64,000 nucleotides of DNA from Dichetophora obliterata (lineage: Eukaryota; Arthropoda; Insecta; Diptera; Sciomyzidae). Under the pieces are notes generated by a model. That model ran no database searches. It was not told the origin of the DNA and saw nothing but the letters and a program-made list of their open reading frames with translations. The stretch lies in the NCBI GenBank assembly GCA_963920525.1, contig OY986439.1, positions 17,200,319 to 17,264,318 of the forward strand, read 5' to 3'. Made by a program: the position numbers and the translations under genes. Shown one piece after another: positions 1 through 12,803 of the stretch. Numbering within the stretch: the stretch's first letter is position 1; every line of letters begins with the position of its first letter.

Positions 1-678
1 GAACCTCGGCTCTTTGACTTACGGGCCAGGCACTCTACCAGTATGCTACAGCCACTTAACAATCATACAGTTTTATTCTGTAATATTCTGTGGATGTTCT
101 ACAAACCAGCCAAAAAAAAGCATTTTGTCTGAGCTGGGGTTTGAACCTCGGCTCTTTAACTTACCGGTCTCGCACTCCAACATATAGTTCCTTATATCCT
201 GAAGTTGTTCGAAAAGCCTGGACGGTTTCAGTTTTAATTTTTTTAAAATCAACTAATAATTCGTACATTTTACGAATAACGATCGTGCGATCAACCTCCG
301 AATGAATTTTTTCTACTAATATGTAAATACTATATATCTAAGAATTAGTAAATACTACGAATATAATGACAGAAATTACGGAGTGATTCGTACGAAAAAT
401 TTACGAATATTTTTATTTTTATGTACAGAAGCATTCGTACATCTTTTATTTTTTATTTTAATTTACGAAATCTTTTATTTTTATTTACGAAAATCATTAG
501 TTTATAAAAAGAATATTTTCTTAGATAATACTTCAGGCATTAGTAACATTTTACGAATAAATGCGTAAAGATATCGCAATAGAAAAACTTTTTATATTAT
601 ACGAATATTTCTAGAATGTACGAATATTTTGCTTACGAATATCATTCGTAGAAATTTTACTAATAAATACTTTGAGTG
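1..678. mobile_element. TA-flanked MITE with tRNA-like units, copy 1 (left end cut by window)
   Basis: Homologous along its length to the complete copy at 57810-58909: two tRNA-like segments read on the minus strand, then ACGAAT-rich sequence, then an end reading TTTGAGTG followed by TA. The left inverted-repeat end lies outside the window. The tRNA-like units are at about 1-55 and 131-180; the second has lost its box A half. Open frames here are not coding; the sequence is repetitive and lacks conserved protein motifs. Confidence 0.75.
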
Positions 679-3600
679 TATAAAAAATTTTAAGAAACAT
701 ATTTTATAAATTATTGAAACTAGAAGAACAATGTATTGCATAAAGTATCGGGAGAAAAATACCGTAAAAAGGGGTAAGTCCCGCAACCTGGCAGCTTTAA
801 CTGTGTCCATTATTATTTTGTATATCAATTATAATTATCCTTTTCACTTAAACAATCTACAGATGAGTTCGCAATTTTGTGATGTTGTAAAATGAAGATT
901 ATATTTGAATAATCTCAGTGATTAGTGTATACAAAAACTTTTTACTTGTAAATATTGAAAAATGTGCTTTCAATTAGTACTGTTTGTCCTACTTTTAAAT
1001 TATTTTCTATTTAACGGGGAAAATTTTGTCAAGGTCCTTGAAGTGAAAAAATTAAATGTACTAACCATTTAAGCTACTTTATTATGGATTGACTTTGATT
1101 TTTATTTTATTTTAAAGATGATAAATTTTATTGGACCGGTTTTGTTTTTTTAGAGAACTTTAAAGAGCGAAGAGTGAGGAAACCGTTACTTAAAATTCAA
1201 ATGTTCGCCATTTTTATTATTTTTAACTATCTATTGATATTATAAGTTCAAGCTCCAGTATATAAAATATAATTTATAAATTTTTTTTTTACATCTGATG
1301 ACTTGAACGTGCCGTGGGATGGAGATCGTTTGGGTACCTTTTTTCCAACGTGACGTTTGATGGCGTTCTGACACTATACATTACACTTTTGCGCACAAAA
1401 AAAATTTTTTCCTTCACTTTAAGAATCAATAAATAACTGCCATGAAATTCAAGGTGTTCCTAAACTTCCTGCTATGAAAAAAAAATTAAGAACATCACCG
1501 TGTTTTTGGACCTCTAGATGAGAACCTGCCCTTAAGATTCGGTATGGCAATGGCTACAAAATAGACTATTGATATTAATTTTTAACAATTAGTGTTAATT
1601 TTTTTTTCACTGTTATTTGTAAAAAAGATATAGTAAAATAACTGTTTTTGTAAGATAATATTCTATTTTTTTAAGTCTTTAAGTGTTAAACATGTGGTTT
1701 TAAAATTTCAGAAGGATCGGCCCACGAGTTCCAGAGAAATTGTGTTTAGCGTCCGTGAAAACGTAGTTTCGAGAAACGTTTAAAGTTTTGTAAGGTAGTA
1801 AGCTTTGGGTTAAAAAAAATACTCATATTGCTTGGGTTTCCATAAAACTTTGATACAGTAAAAGTATGATTTTTCGTTCGACCTCTTAATTTATGATTTT
1901 GAGTTTAATTTGAGCTCAAGGTAACTTTTGAATAAAAAACAGCCTTATATTTGTTTTTTAGTCTTAGTTTTATTGCGTCCAATCTTTCGAACTCTTCCGA
2001 AGTTCTTCATCAGGGACAATATTTAACATTAAAAATAAAGTTTTACACTTAATAATTTTGGTAGAAGTCACAGTGAGACAAAATGAACAAATATTGCCTA
2101 ACGATAAATTGCAGCACCCTCGATTTCGCCGTTTCCTTGTCTACTTAGATTAAATTATTTTTTACAATTTTTATTGATAATGTAAACTTTTACTAAAAAA
2201 GTATTCTAACATTAACACTACATTTAAAGTAGAAAAAAAGTAGTTTAAGTTTTTTTTTATATTTAATCATCATTGTCACAGGCCAAAAAATCCATATCAA
2301 TGTCATAGGTTTTATTTAATGCGAAAATCTTGTTTACAAGACAAAAAATTTTAAATAAAGACTGAAAATCAAGCTTGACAGCAAAATTAATAATAAACTT
2401 TTCAATTTAAATAGCTCGAATTTTCAACTTCAAGTTTAATTTTTCTTTGAAAAAAATTATTTTTTATTAAAAATTTATATTACTAATAAAAATTTAAAAA
2501 AAAAAAATCGAAAATTCGTCTACTCGGTTAGAAATTTTGTAGTACTCAAACTAAAAATTTTCTGAACTACATATAAGTCCATATCAGCTTTGGTTTCAAA
2601 TCTAGTATTTACAAAATACTAAAATATGGTTTAGATGCAGCTTGGATGCAAATTTAGTACAGCCTTGGATTAAAACATAAAAATAAAAAATAAAAAAATA
2701 AAAATATAACAACCACCACGAGGTGGTTCATTCGGCGGCATTCAGTTTGTAAACTCACTACACTAACTACCGGGCTATTGGCCTATACATAACAAGCGCG
2801 ATAAACAAGAATAAGAACAAGCATAAAATTTAGTATAAATTGTATTAAAAACAAAAAGTAGTATAGTATTGTACTTAAATTTACACCAAAAAGGCTAAAA
2901 TTGAACCAAATTTAAGCCAAAAAGCAAAAATTGATGCTGTAATATTTCCTTTGGTTTAAATTCTAGTACAGAAGAGTTTTATTTATAAGTAAGTATTTGC
3001 AAAGTTTAAATTTTAAATCGCAAGGCTTAAAAAAAAGCAGTAATATTTTAGTAGGACTAAAATATACTCCAAGATTTTTAATCGTGCAGACAGATACAGA
3101 AATATAAAACTAACAGTTAAAAAATAGACCATTAGCTCAAAACAAAGGACTAGAAAATCAATTTGGGTATCACATTTGTGCTTTGTCCCACTGTAATAAG
3201 TCGTACTTTCTTCCCTTAAAATTTTAAGCAAGACATTAACTTTTACGAGCCGCTTCTCTGCACAACAGGCCACAAAAGCTGTAATAATTAGGTAAGAAAT
3301 GATGTAATTCAATGTTTATATTGTTACTTGTTCTCAAATTAGTACTAATTAGCTTAATTTTTCCGGCAACATTTGTGACGGCAAGAATTAAAAAAATAAA
3401 CAGAATAAAGAATTTTTGCGTTTGACTGCTAATTTAAAGCGTCCCTTTTTTTCACTTGTTTTCATGTGAACCATCATACACTTTGCTGCTTTGATGTTGA
3501 CTTGACTTCTTTTTTTATTAGTCGTTTTTTTTTTGTCTTTTTTGTGTTTTGTTCGTTAGTAGTTAATTAAACATTCTTAATGTTCTTAATTAACATTGAG

Positions 3601-4476
3601 AGTTTTTGAGGTTTTAGTGAGTGTTTTTTTTTTGTATTTGTTTTGCTGAAACATTTTTTAATAAAATAAAAAACAAAAAGCATTACTTAGGTGACAACAG
3701 TCAAAAGTTACGTGCTGTTTAGCTTTCTTTTTTAATTTTTTTAAAAATTACTTTATTTAGTGTCAGTCAATAGATAATGTTTTTATTAAAGAGTCCTTGT
3801 AGTGTTATTCATGCAAACTGACAGTTTTATCAACAGCTATCAAATTTTATTTAAATTTTTGACAAAAAAAAAAATGACTCAGAGATCGACAATATTCCTT
3901 ATTCATACCTAATTCAGTCCCTAATTTTTCCCACCCAAGCCACAGAAAGATGAAAGAACTTTTTTGTAAGCGGATATAGGAAAAGTTTGACAGATTCTAT
4001 TTTGCAGTTTTTTTTTACAAATTCTGGGAGAAAACATCATAAAAAAAACAACAACAACAATAACAACGATATCGAATATAGCAACAAATGTGACATTGAT
4101 TATAATAATTTAGAAACATTTTGCATAACAATTCGTGTGGCTGGAAATGTCATTCGGTGGCTTATTTTATGCGATAGCTTGACATCGGTTAACTTCCTTC
4201 CGTTGTCAATATGCTGTCGAATTTAACGGTAATGAGTTTCTTTGAATATGGAAATTTGATAAGTAAATTAAAGAAATCAACATGCAGTCTGTTTCGGCAT
4301 TGATCTCAGTGAAAGAAAACATCAATATGATAAAATTGGCAAAATTGAGCTACTTGTTGGCAAAATTCTGTTAGCTAAAAGAATCCACCAATTGTATTAT
4401 GATTTATACCTATTCCGAAAGCTAACTTTTGGTTTCAAATGTAAACAACTTCATATAAAATTGAATATAAGCTTGT
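679..4476. other. AT-rich stretch without a gene
   Basis: I see no coding region, element end or RNA gene that I can support. There are homopolymer A/T runs, a perfect 7-bp stem with 4-nt loop at 2712-2729 (AACCACC/GGTGGTT), and beside it a weak tRNA-like string on the minus strand (about 2730-2790) with a box-A-like TAGCCCGGTAG but no convincing box B. The short open frame at 3013-3312 has no recognisable domain. Confidence 0.5.
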
Positions 4477-4554
4477 GGCTAAGAAAAATGCATACAAGCC
4501 TTAAGAAATTTGAGCGGCTAAGAAAAATGCATGCAAGCTTTAAGAAATTTGAGC
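4477..4554. repeat. 39-bp direct tandem duplication
   Basis: GGCTAAGAAAAATGCAT begins at 4477 and again at 4516, with matching sequence between and a third partial start near 4555. The two full units differ at a few positions. It creates the short open frame starting at 4531, which is not a gene. Confidence 0.75.
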
Positions 4555-5015
4555 GGCTTGAAATATAAAGCATCGCACAGTGGAGTATTGAATCCTCAAA
4601 TGGGCATCAATTCACCTAGAAGACGGAAGGAACTTTTGACTTTTTTTTTAGTTATAATGGGTCCAAATAAGAAAAAATTTTCTGTTCGTCCGTCTGTATG
4701 TCCGTCTGTCTGTTTTTCGATACAAGCGATAAAAGCGACTTTTCGGTCTGTGTTTGAACATAGTATAAGGTATTATTACATATATGTAAAACATTTCTTT
4801 TTAGACACCGTCTTAATATTTTTTTGTGTTGAAGGCAAATTAAGGTTGGAAAAGACTTTCCAAAATTAATTTTTTTGTTTTTAAATTTTTTTAAAGTAAA
4901 ACATTAAGCTGATCAACACGACCCATTTTTCATTAGAGAGTTTTTTTCGGATATCATTACATATATAACCCGCTGATGAGAAGCACCATTCTGATTCTAT
5001 GCTAGTTGGAGAAAC

Positions 5016-5785
5016 GTGAAATTAAATACGTGTAGTCCCATATTTATGTATAGTTCTGTGGCTAATATGAACTTTTCGGATCATTGTATGACATGTTTAT
5101 ATCTTGAAAATGTTAATAGACCATTCAAAACTGCACCGCAACAGGAGTTTTTCATTGACAAGATTGATTTTTCAAAACTAAACTATAGTCTGCTCTTTTT
5201 GAATCTTGGGGTAAAGTTTATTGTGAACCCGATCCATCAAAAGCATATTCCATCTTTTATGTAACTTTAGTTCAACATGTAAACTTGTGTACTGCAAAAT
5301 TTGATAAATGTTTAAATTAAAAAAATTTAAAAAACTTAAACCGTGGATGTTTTTTGCTTTATTGAGAAAAATTCATTATAAAAATAAGATATCTAAGAAA
5401 TTGTCGAGGCAACCACCCAATTTAAGTTTAAGAGAATGTTATAAAAAACTCTGCAAAGAAATAACATATCTGCACAAATTTCATTTTGCAAAACTTAATA
5501 TTATGTAAATGAGTTTAGAAAAATTGATATTAATATCAAAAAGAAATGGCAGTTAATAAATGATATCCTGTATGTACCCAAAAATAACGAACAACATGAC
5601 TATATCAATGTTGAAGGCGCTGTTGTACGGGATTCTAATGTAAAAGCTGATATTTTTAATAAGTTTTTGCCAAAATTGGTAAAGCTGTTTTTGCTGATGC
5701 AAGTCCTCTTGATGCTTCTTGCAATTGTGTAGACATGGAAGCTTTTTACCCTAAAAGTATATATTTTAAGCCCATTTCTTCTTAT
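5016..5785 (+). pseudogene. Non-LTR retrotransposon relic (end of endonuclease and endonuclease-RT linker)
   Basis: Three short frames read as pieces of one degenerate CR1/L2-type ORF2. 5016-5264 carries an NFSDHCMTC segment, like the conserved SDH near the end of the apurinic endonuclease domain. 5308-5508 and its continuation to about 5680 carry KPWMFFALL, then IHYKNKISKK, then WQLINDIL, as in the linker between endonuclease and reverse transcriptase. After a frameshift near 5680, another frame continues FADASPLDAS to about 5785. The RT domain itself is absent, so the piece is truncated at both ends. Stops and frame changes make it a fossil. Confidence 0.6.
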
Positions 5786-5955
5786 GAATTTTGACGTAGA
5801 ATTACGTCTTACAGCGCGGTTTGTATGGGGGTCATTTTCACGAATTTTTTCAAAGTGATATTTGACACTTTGGGGTATACCTACAGCCTTAAATAAACAT
5901 CGTACAAAGAAAAAAAAAAATGCCAAAATATCAGTTTTAGTGGGAATAAAACGAA

Positions 5956-7990
5956 TCTATAGTAATAAAACTCATTTTCTGTTTGTTTGTTTGTTTGACC
6001 TTTATCCAAAAATCTAAACGGCTCAACGGATTTTGCTCAAACTAGGTATACATATTAAGTGCATCCCAACTTAAAATGTTACATACTTAGTTTTTGCCAC
6101 GCCCCCTCCTAAATTTTTCAACTAACGGTAATTTTTTTATTATAAAACTTTTTAGTATCGGAGATTTTTTTCTATTTAATTATAAAAAATTTTTGTTATT
6201 TTGACATCAAAAACATTTACATATCTTCGAAATTGGAGAAATTTTCAGTATAACGACTTTTTCATAAAACATCGTTGCCTAAGAATGAGAAAAAAACGAC
6301 ATGAAAATCAAAGTTTGGTCTTTCGATGCAAATATCTCCGCTATCCATGAATATATTTCATTCAAATTTTTTTTGTTCAAAAGTTCAATAAAATCACTTC
6401 ACAAAAATAGGTTGAACTGTACCGTTAAGTTAGTGTATATATGTTTTATGATTATGTCAAAAAAGGTCCAAAAAATTGACTTTTTACTCAAAAAATGACT
6501 CAAAAATTGTTGTTGTTGTAAAAACGAAATCAATTAAAAATTGCACATCTGGCTACCTTTCATATAACATAGCATTTATTTGCAAAAATTCTTCCAGCTA
6601 AGCGCAAAAATTATTTTACTGTTTTTGTCATCAAAACAACAAGGGTACCCCCTTTGATTTTTTTCGCGAAATTTATTTTTTCCAAAATGTTGTTTTTATA
6701 TTTTTTACAAAAAAGTCAAGTTTCAAAAATAACCCCAATATCTCTTTCCAATCAAAAGTTATGGCTAAAAATCTATTTTTTCATACCAGACTATTAATAA
6801 AACTTAGTTTTGTGTTAGAATTCTCTATACAGTTTGAACGTCCCCATTTATTTCTAAGAATGCAGTTGTGTGTCTGGAGTAATTACGATTATTTTGGATT
6901 ATATAAAATCTTCTTTATAGTGGATCTACTTATTTTTTGCCTACCCACCCCCCGCCGCTCTCCTGTTAAATTTGTTTTGTTGTGATGGCTCTATTTGTTC
7001 TCACTATTGTGTCACCGTTGTCAATTAGTTCTTTATCAATGGTTCTTTAAATGTTGTATATATATCACAATTTTATCGAAAAGATGACTGTGAATAAGAA
7101 TGCTGTAAAAGTTAATATATTCATGTAATCAGTTTCAGCTTTATGGCGATATAATAAACGATATACGTACACCTTGCGTTGAATAGCTGAATTATGTTTT
7201 TTCAAAAGTTTCTTCAAATTTAACCCCACACGATTAGGATTACAGGCAAGTGGCGCTATTTTCTGCTTACAGAAGAATATCTGATGTTCTTATGCAGCTA
7301 GCAGATAAGTTTTGCGAAATATTTTGGGAAATATTTTGCGAAAATGCTATTGCTACCAAACTTTTAGAAAGTAAAATAATGCAGTACTGCCAGTTTTTTT
7401 TTAGAAATTTTAGTAGGTACAATCATTTTTAGCACAACGAATTTTCATAAAACATTGATAGCTAATAATGAGAAAAAATTATATGAAAATCAAAGTTTCT
7501 ACTTTTAATGCCAATAACTCTGCTGTTTTTAATATATTTCATTAACATTTTTTTTTTTGTTAAAAAGTTCAATATATTTTTTAATATAAATCTTTGTTAA
7601 GACGTTAAAATGTCCATATCTCAAGGACGCATTGAGTCCCACCATAATTTTTATTTTGTTGAAAAGGTAATTGTGCTTGCTTTAAGATTGAGTAAATATA
7701 AAAATTCTTTTTAATTTATAAAATCTGTTTTTCGTACCGCTTCTTTGAATTCAATGAGCTCACCGCAAGAGATGGAACCACCAACAACAAAAATTTTCCT
7801 AAACTTTTTTGGATCAATGTTCGTTCAATTACCTAGCAAACGGTGGATAAATAAAATTAAATAAAATAAAATTCAAATAAAATTCAACATGTTTTTCATT
7901 ATTCCCGATTTTAAAAAACATTTAATCGAGAAGTGTATGTTAAAATGTTTATATAAATGACTCTCGAGTAACACCGGGTATATCAGCTAG
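5956..7990 (+). mobile_element. Non-autonomous Helitron
   Basis: The left end begins TCTATAGTAATAAAACTC followed by a GTTTGTTTGTTTG run and an AACGGCTCAACGGATTTTG string, typical of insect Helitron 5' ends. The right end reads ACACCGGGTATATCAGCTAG followed by T. A short hairpin, ACTC-TC-GAGT at 7960-7969, sits about 20 bp before the end. The insertion lies between A (5955) and T (7991), as Helitrons do, with no target duplication. Within about 2 kb there is no Rep/helicase coding sequence. Two internal segments, near 6255 and 7440, share a CATAAAACAT...AATGAGAAAAAA pattern, suggesting internal duplication. Confidence 0.7.
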
Positions 7991-8097
7991 TATCTAATAA
8001 AATAGCAAAATCTTAGAAGATGAAAAATTCATTTATTCGTATGAGAAATGAACAAGCTGCTTAGCTGTTTAGCTGCAGTAGCTGCTTATGCTGTTTT

Positions 8098-8192
8098 TAA
8101 GGTTGTTGTTGTTGTTGTTGTGTTTGCTTGTTTGGTTCGTAATCACGTCTTTCGTTGTTGTGCTGCTTTTGTTGTTGTTGTTGTTGTTTTTT
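8098..8192. repeat. GTT-rich trinucleotide repeat
   Basis: Two runs of GTT/TTG repeats (about 8103-8120 and 8170-8188) separated by mixed sequence. Simple-sequence DNA; the open frame across it is a Leu/Val-rich artefact. Confidence 0.8.
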
Positions 8193-8228
8193 ATTAATAT
8201 GTATGTAAATCATACATATATAAATATA

Positions 8229-9065
8229 CAGTCATGTGAAAATAAATACGGACACTTATATTTTTATACTTAAAGCTGCATAAATTACATACAAGGTGCA
8301 ACAGATAGAGCATTGATTCCCTCGGGTGGTGGTTCTTCCAGATAAGGCGAGTATAAAACTTTATAGAATTTCCTCCCACATTGTAAAACTTTCAAGATAC
8401 AGGGTGTTTTACGGTTTTGGTACTTGTTTAGTATTATTGATCTAGAATCTAAACTACTCACCATAAAACAAAAAATAATATTTTGTATTTTAGAAAAAAT
8501 ATATGTGTCATGCGCTGCAGCGGAGCTCAAATTTTGAGATTATCAAACAAAATATCAACAAATTTTTTATCTTTTGTTTTAGCGGAGCTGTAATCGTCAA
8601 AATTTAAAATCTCTGTTTTTCATGTTAAAATACACCTAGTCAACAGTTTTTCTAATTCTAACTTTGGATGATAACAGCTCCGCTAAAAGAAAAGATACAA
8701 AATTTGTTGATATTTCGTTGGATAATCTCAAAATTTTAGCTCCGCTACAGCACATGACACGAAAGAGGTTGATACACTGATGAGAAAGATGATATTTTTT
8801 CTAAAATAGAAAATATTATTTTTCATTTTATGGTGAGTAGTATAGATTCTATATCAATAATACTAAACACGTACCAAAACCGTAAAACACCCTGTACCTT
8901 GAAATTTTTAGAATGTGGGACGAAACTCCATAAAGTGTTATACTCGCCTTATCAAGAAGAATCACCAGCCGAGGGAATTAATGCTATATCTGGGGCACCT
9001 TGTATTTCATTCATGCAGCTTCATAAATAAAAATATAGGTGTCTCTATTTATTTTTACATGACTA
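8229..9065. mobile_element. Palindromic Tc1/mariner-like non-autonomous element
   Basis: Two arms of roughly 370-400 bp run in opposite directions around a centre near 8600-8670. The left end is TA then CAGTCATGTGAAAATAAAT; the right end reads ATTTATTTTTACATGACT, the inverse with small differences. The CAGTCATG-type terminus beside TA fits Tc1/mariner insertion. Matching landmarks in the arms include GGTGTTTTACGG / CCGTAAAACACC and GCGGAGCT / AGCTCCGC. The similar-looking reading frames on the two arms are a result of the palindrome. No transposase is present. Confidence 0.8.
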
Positions 9066-9194
9066 CATCAGTTGCTTTCATTTTTTTCGTTTCCCAGACA
9101 GCCAATCGGCTTGGTTGAAAACGGTGTGCACTTTTAAAAGCACTGAAGCAGACCGTTTCGTTGTCAGCAAACTATGCATTATCAACATTTACAA

Positions 9195-9323
9195 TTAATT
9201 GCTCTAACGAATTTTTTTCAAAGAAAAAACAGCAACAACATTTTCAATATGAAAAGAAAAAAAAACATCACTACTGATTAATTAGTTAGCTGATTAGCAG
9301 AACTAGTTAGAGCAATTAATTGT
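9195..9323. repeat. 17-bp inverted repeat pair
   Basis: CAATTAATTGCTCTAAC at about 9195-9211 is inverted at about 9307-9323, enclosing roughly 95 bp. It could be the termini of a very short MITE; no target duplication is obvious. Confidence 0.6.
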
Positions 9324-9334
9324 TCTAACCTGAC

Positions 9335-9660
9335 CGTTTTAAAAATACCACCACAAACTCCATATGCATTTAAAATTGCCACAAAAATCTCATTCGCATT
9401 AAAAACACCACAATAAGTCCCATATGCACAAACAATTTAAAAAATATTTTGAAATATTACAACGAAATTTTGCTTACTAAAAAGAAAAAAAAAAATGTAA
9501 GAAGAATATAACCAAACTCCTACGGAAATTCAAAAAATACGCCACTGAATTCCCACGCCAATTAAAAAACACCACGCTGAATTAAGATATTTAATAGGAT
9601 TTCCCAAAAACAAAAATTCCTAAGGGCAATTAAAAATTACCACGAATGGGATTTTCCAAC
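9335..9660. repeat. Degenerate short tandem repeat rich in CCAC and CATATGCA
   Basis: Units of roughly 35-45 bp with the pattern CACCACAA...CCATATGCA...TTAAAA recur at 9340-9430 and, more decayed, at 9505-9660. Period and copy number are blurred by divergence. Confidence 0.5.
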
Positions 9661-10785
9661 ATAAATGGCAACGTTGCTTCTAGCTTCTGATATTGTTGTT
9701 TTGGTTCTGCATGCGCTGCAAAGGGCCGTTTTTTACTCGGCAATTATATGAGCAATAATTGCTTATGCCGAAAGTAATTTGTGGACTACTCGGGTTTAAA
9801 GGGGACTTTTGTAAACCCCCTCATGCGGGCGAATAATCCATAAACTGCCTGCGAAAAAGGCAGTTCCAGATCTTACTACCTTACTACCAGAGCAATAATT
9901 GTTTTTGCCGCAAGCTCGAGAATTTTCGTGTATAACGAGTGAAAAGCAGGACATAGTAAGCAAAGTTCTGTTTATTTTCTGTGGGCGATTCGGTCCATCC
10001 CCTCTAACGCTGCTCAACCGATGTGATCTTGCTCTTTTCTGTGCGTCGTTGTTTTAGATTTGCTTGGTAATTGTTGTTGGACCAGTTAGCTAAAATTTTT
10101 TAGATGTTCTTAATTTTTACTCGAAATAAACAGCTGTGTTTGACAACTAGCTCTCTTTTCTCTGCTTTCTACTTCATTCCTCTCCAAGTCGGCCCTACTT
10201 GGTTATTCTGCCATGAGTTGGAGTACGAATAAAACGAACGTTTATTTTCAGCATGTATGTATACTACTACGCAAATTTGCGCATGCGTTACCAAGCATGC
10301 GTTGTGCTTTAAAAACTACATTTATTTTTTAAATACCATAATAAATTCCAACCATTTTTATTATGCATTATATTCTTTCCATATTAAAAATTTATTTTGT
10401 TAACTAAAATTTTAATTTTAAATTACTTTTAAAATATACATATATGTATATGCTTTTTGCTACAGGAAAAATAAATAATTCAAATTTACCCATATTTATT
10501 TCCATTAAACAAACGTAACTTTGAATTACATTTAGTTTTAACCAACAAAACAAATGAAAAAGAACCTCAAATTCATCACCATATATATCAAACGAAAACT
10601 TTTTATAAAACAAAACAAATTTTTACATGAATTTAATTATGATCTTTTTAGATCAGGTAAGTTTAAAGAATGACAACAACAACAAATTTGTTTTTGAATA
10701 ATTTTTATTTAGAAGATGAAATACTTTAAAAAAGTTTTGAAGAATAAACATGAAATAACCAGAATTTTTCTCTATTACAGAATAA
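9661..10785. other. Gene-free stretch
   Basis: No supported coding sequence. Locally less AT-rich around 9700-10020 and 10140-10220. The open frame on the minus strand at 9796-10017 shows no domain. TGCGCATGCG and CATGCG occur close together near 10290-10310. Confidence 0.4.
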
Positions 10786-11885
10786 AAAGGAATTCTACGT
10801 CTATACTTACGATACTATCGAGACTGTGTCTTTTTTGAAGTAATAATGTATCTCAAAAATTCTCATTCATGTTCTGATGATATTTTTTCAAATGCTTTTC
10901 TCAAGAAGGTCGCCTATAATGTTGTCGATGTTCTCTGTAATATTTGCAATAGAAGCATTGAGCTTGGAATTTTTCCTGGGGATCTTAAAAAAGCTGTAGT
11001 TATGCCATTATTCAAAAAAGGAGTTAAAATCGAATTAAATAACTATAGACCCATTGCATTGCTATCAGTTTTTGCAAAAGTGTTTGAAAAGGCCGTAAAA
11101 ACGAGAATGGTAAAATTTTTGTTAAAAAGCAACTTTTTTAGTAATTGTCAGTATGGCTTCAAAGTGGGTTTGTCAACAGAAGATGCTCTACTAAACTTTT
11201 GTAATAATATTTTGTAAGTCTCTGCAGCTCTTTATGTTGACATAACGAAAGCATTCGATAATGTATATCATAAAATATTACTCATGAAATTGTATAAATG
11301 TGGGTTCAGAGGCTGCATTTATAACTGGTTTCAGTCTTATTTAGCTAATAAGGCACAAAAAATAAAAATAAATTACAGTTTCAGCAACTTATGGGACCTA
11401 TGGAACTACCATGGGATTTTCCACTCTAAACTGCAATATGGGATAACTTGCTGGGGGGGGGTACCCATTTGAATAAAATTTAGCCACTTTTAGTAGCTCA
11501 AAAACATGTCATTCGTTTAATTTGCCATAAAAGTAGGATCGATAGTAGCTTACCTTTATTTAAAACTTAAATGTGTTGCCAATTTATAAATAAAGTACTT
11601 AAAGCTTTTTTTCAAAAGATCTGGATATTTGTTTAACAGACAATAGGACAGCTATAATTTAAGGATTAATTACCAGCATTTTGTTAAATTTTCGTCTCAC
11701 AACTTGTCTCTCTTCTTTTACTCGCATTCATGTGCTACACCTAGACTTTTTAATAACTTGCCGAATAATATTCGTTGTATTCGTAATAATTATGTGTTCC
11801 TTAAAGAGGTAAAAACATGGCTGTTTAAGTTTAATTTTGAAATTGTTAATACTCCAATCTCTGTGCAGCTATAATTTAGTGTCAA
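10786..11885 (+). pseudogene. CR1/L2-type non-LTR retrotransposon relic (reverse transcriptase with internal deletion)
   Basis: Reverse transcriptase fragments are clear. From 10846 the frame reads DDIFSNAFLKK, then LKKAVVMPLFKKG, NNYRPIALLSVFAKVFEKAV, and QYGFKVGLSTEDALL. After a stop at 11217 the next frame continues YVDITKAFDNVYHKILLMK, the block holding the first catalytic Asp of the palm. The sequence then jumps near 11400 to LQYGITCWGG, a C-terminal-domain motif. The catalytic YADD block is therefore deleted. Remains of the C-terminus follow in shifted frames (PLLVAQKHVIRLICHKSRID...), typical of CR1/L2-like elements. There is no endonuclease, so it is 5'-truncated. Confidence 0.8.
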
Positions 11886-12401
11886 TTGTTTAATTCTTAT
11901 GTATTTTTATTCCATCACTTAACTATTAATGCTCATAAATATTTGTTTTCTATGCTTTCGAATTGTCAATATTTATTTTTATTTGTTTTTTTTTTTGTAT
12001 AGTTAAGGTACACTGAGCCAAAAAATCAAAGCGGCTCTTAATTGCGATTACCATTAAACGGACATTTATGGCAAATGTATTTGATTTAAATATAATGTAC
12101 TTTGTTTCAAATATGAAAGGACTTTGTCATGTGATTTAAATGCAAAAATCCTTAAATTAAAGTATAATAAAATTAAATTAAAGCGAAACAATTTCATTTA
12201 ACAACGCGCTAAGCTTAATTTAAGCATGGTGTGCTTTTGAGTATATTTGAAATGCACTTGTAATTAAATGAAATAAGCTAATATTTAATTTCACTTTTAA
12301 CAGCAGCGTTGTCCATGCAATTATTTTGAAGCATTAAGCCATTTTTAGCAGACTACGAAGAATCAAAATGAGGGTTACTTATATGTGTTTGACCGGTGTA
12401 T

Positions 12402-12803
12402 CCCAAGAAACAATTTGTGTCCGTACCAAACTACTCAGGCACAAAAGTCCAGATTATCGCACTAAATTTAATTATTCTGATATGTATCGAAACTTGCCTG
12501 ATTCTTAGCTATAATGTACCCTGAAAATACCCAGCAAGTACCTTGAAAGGTACCTGAAATAGTACCGTAGTAAGTCTGTGTTACGTCAATAAAGTGTAGA
12601 AAAACGAGCGACTATATTCAGTCACAATAAACTGACCTAGTGCCCATATCGGTCTTCATACGTAAATTGTGCCTGCCCAAGCACCCACCTTGGTGTTCCA
12701 GAAATAGCACTTCTTTCGGTGTAGAGGTCGGACATTTACCGACACGGGCACCGAACATATATCAGATACTTTATTGACACAAAATATGAAATTGTTTCTC
12801 GGG
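12402..12803. mobile_element. Short MITE with CCCRAGAAACAATTT ends
   Basis: Left terminus CCCAAGAAACAATTT and right terminus AAATTGTTTCTCGGG form a 15-bp inverted repeat with one mismatch, flanked on both sides by TAT. The 402-bp interior is non-coding. The ends resemble the CCCAGCAAACCA termini of the element at 17180 in general pattern, but relationship is uncertain. Confidence 0.65.

Noticed and set aside
2712..2790. tRNA-derived SINE head on the minus strand
   Set aside because: There is a box-A-like string and a hairpin, but no box B and no second copy in the window.
4531..4869. Protein-coding gene
   Set aside because: The frame begins within a tandem duplication and crosses a GTCC/GTCTGT simple-sequence run; no domain.
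8194..9118. Pairs of similar proteins encoded on opposite strands
   Set aside because: They arise because the region is a palindrome; no transposase motif is present.
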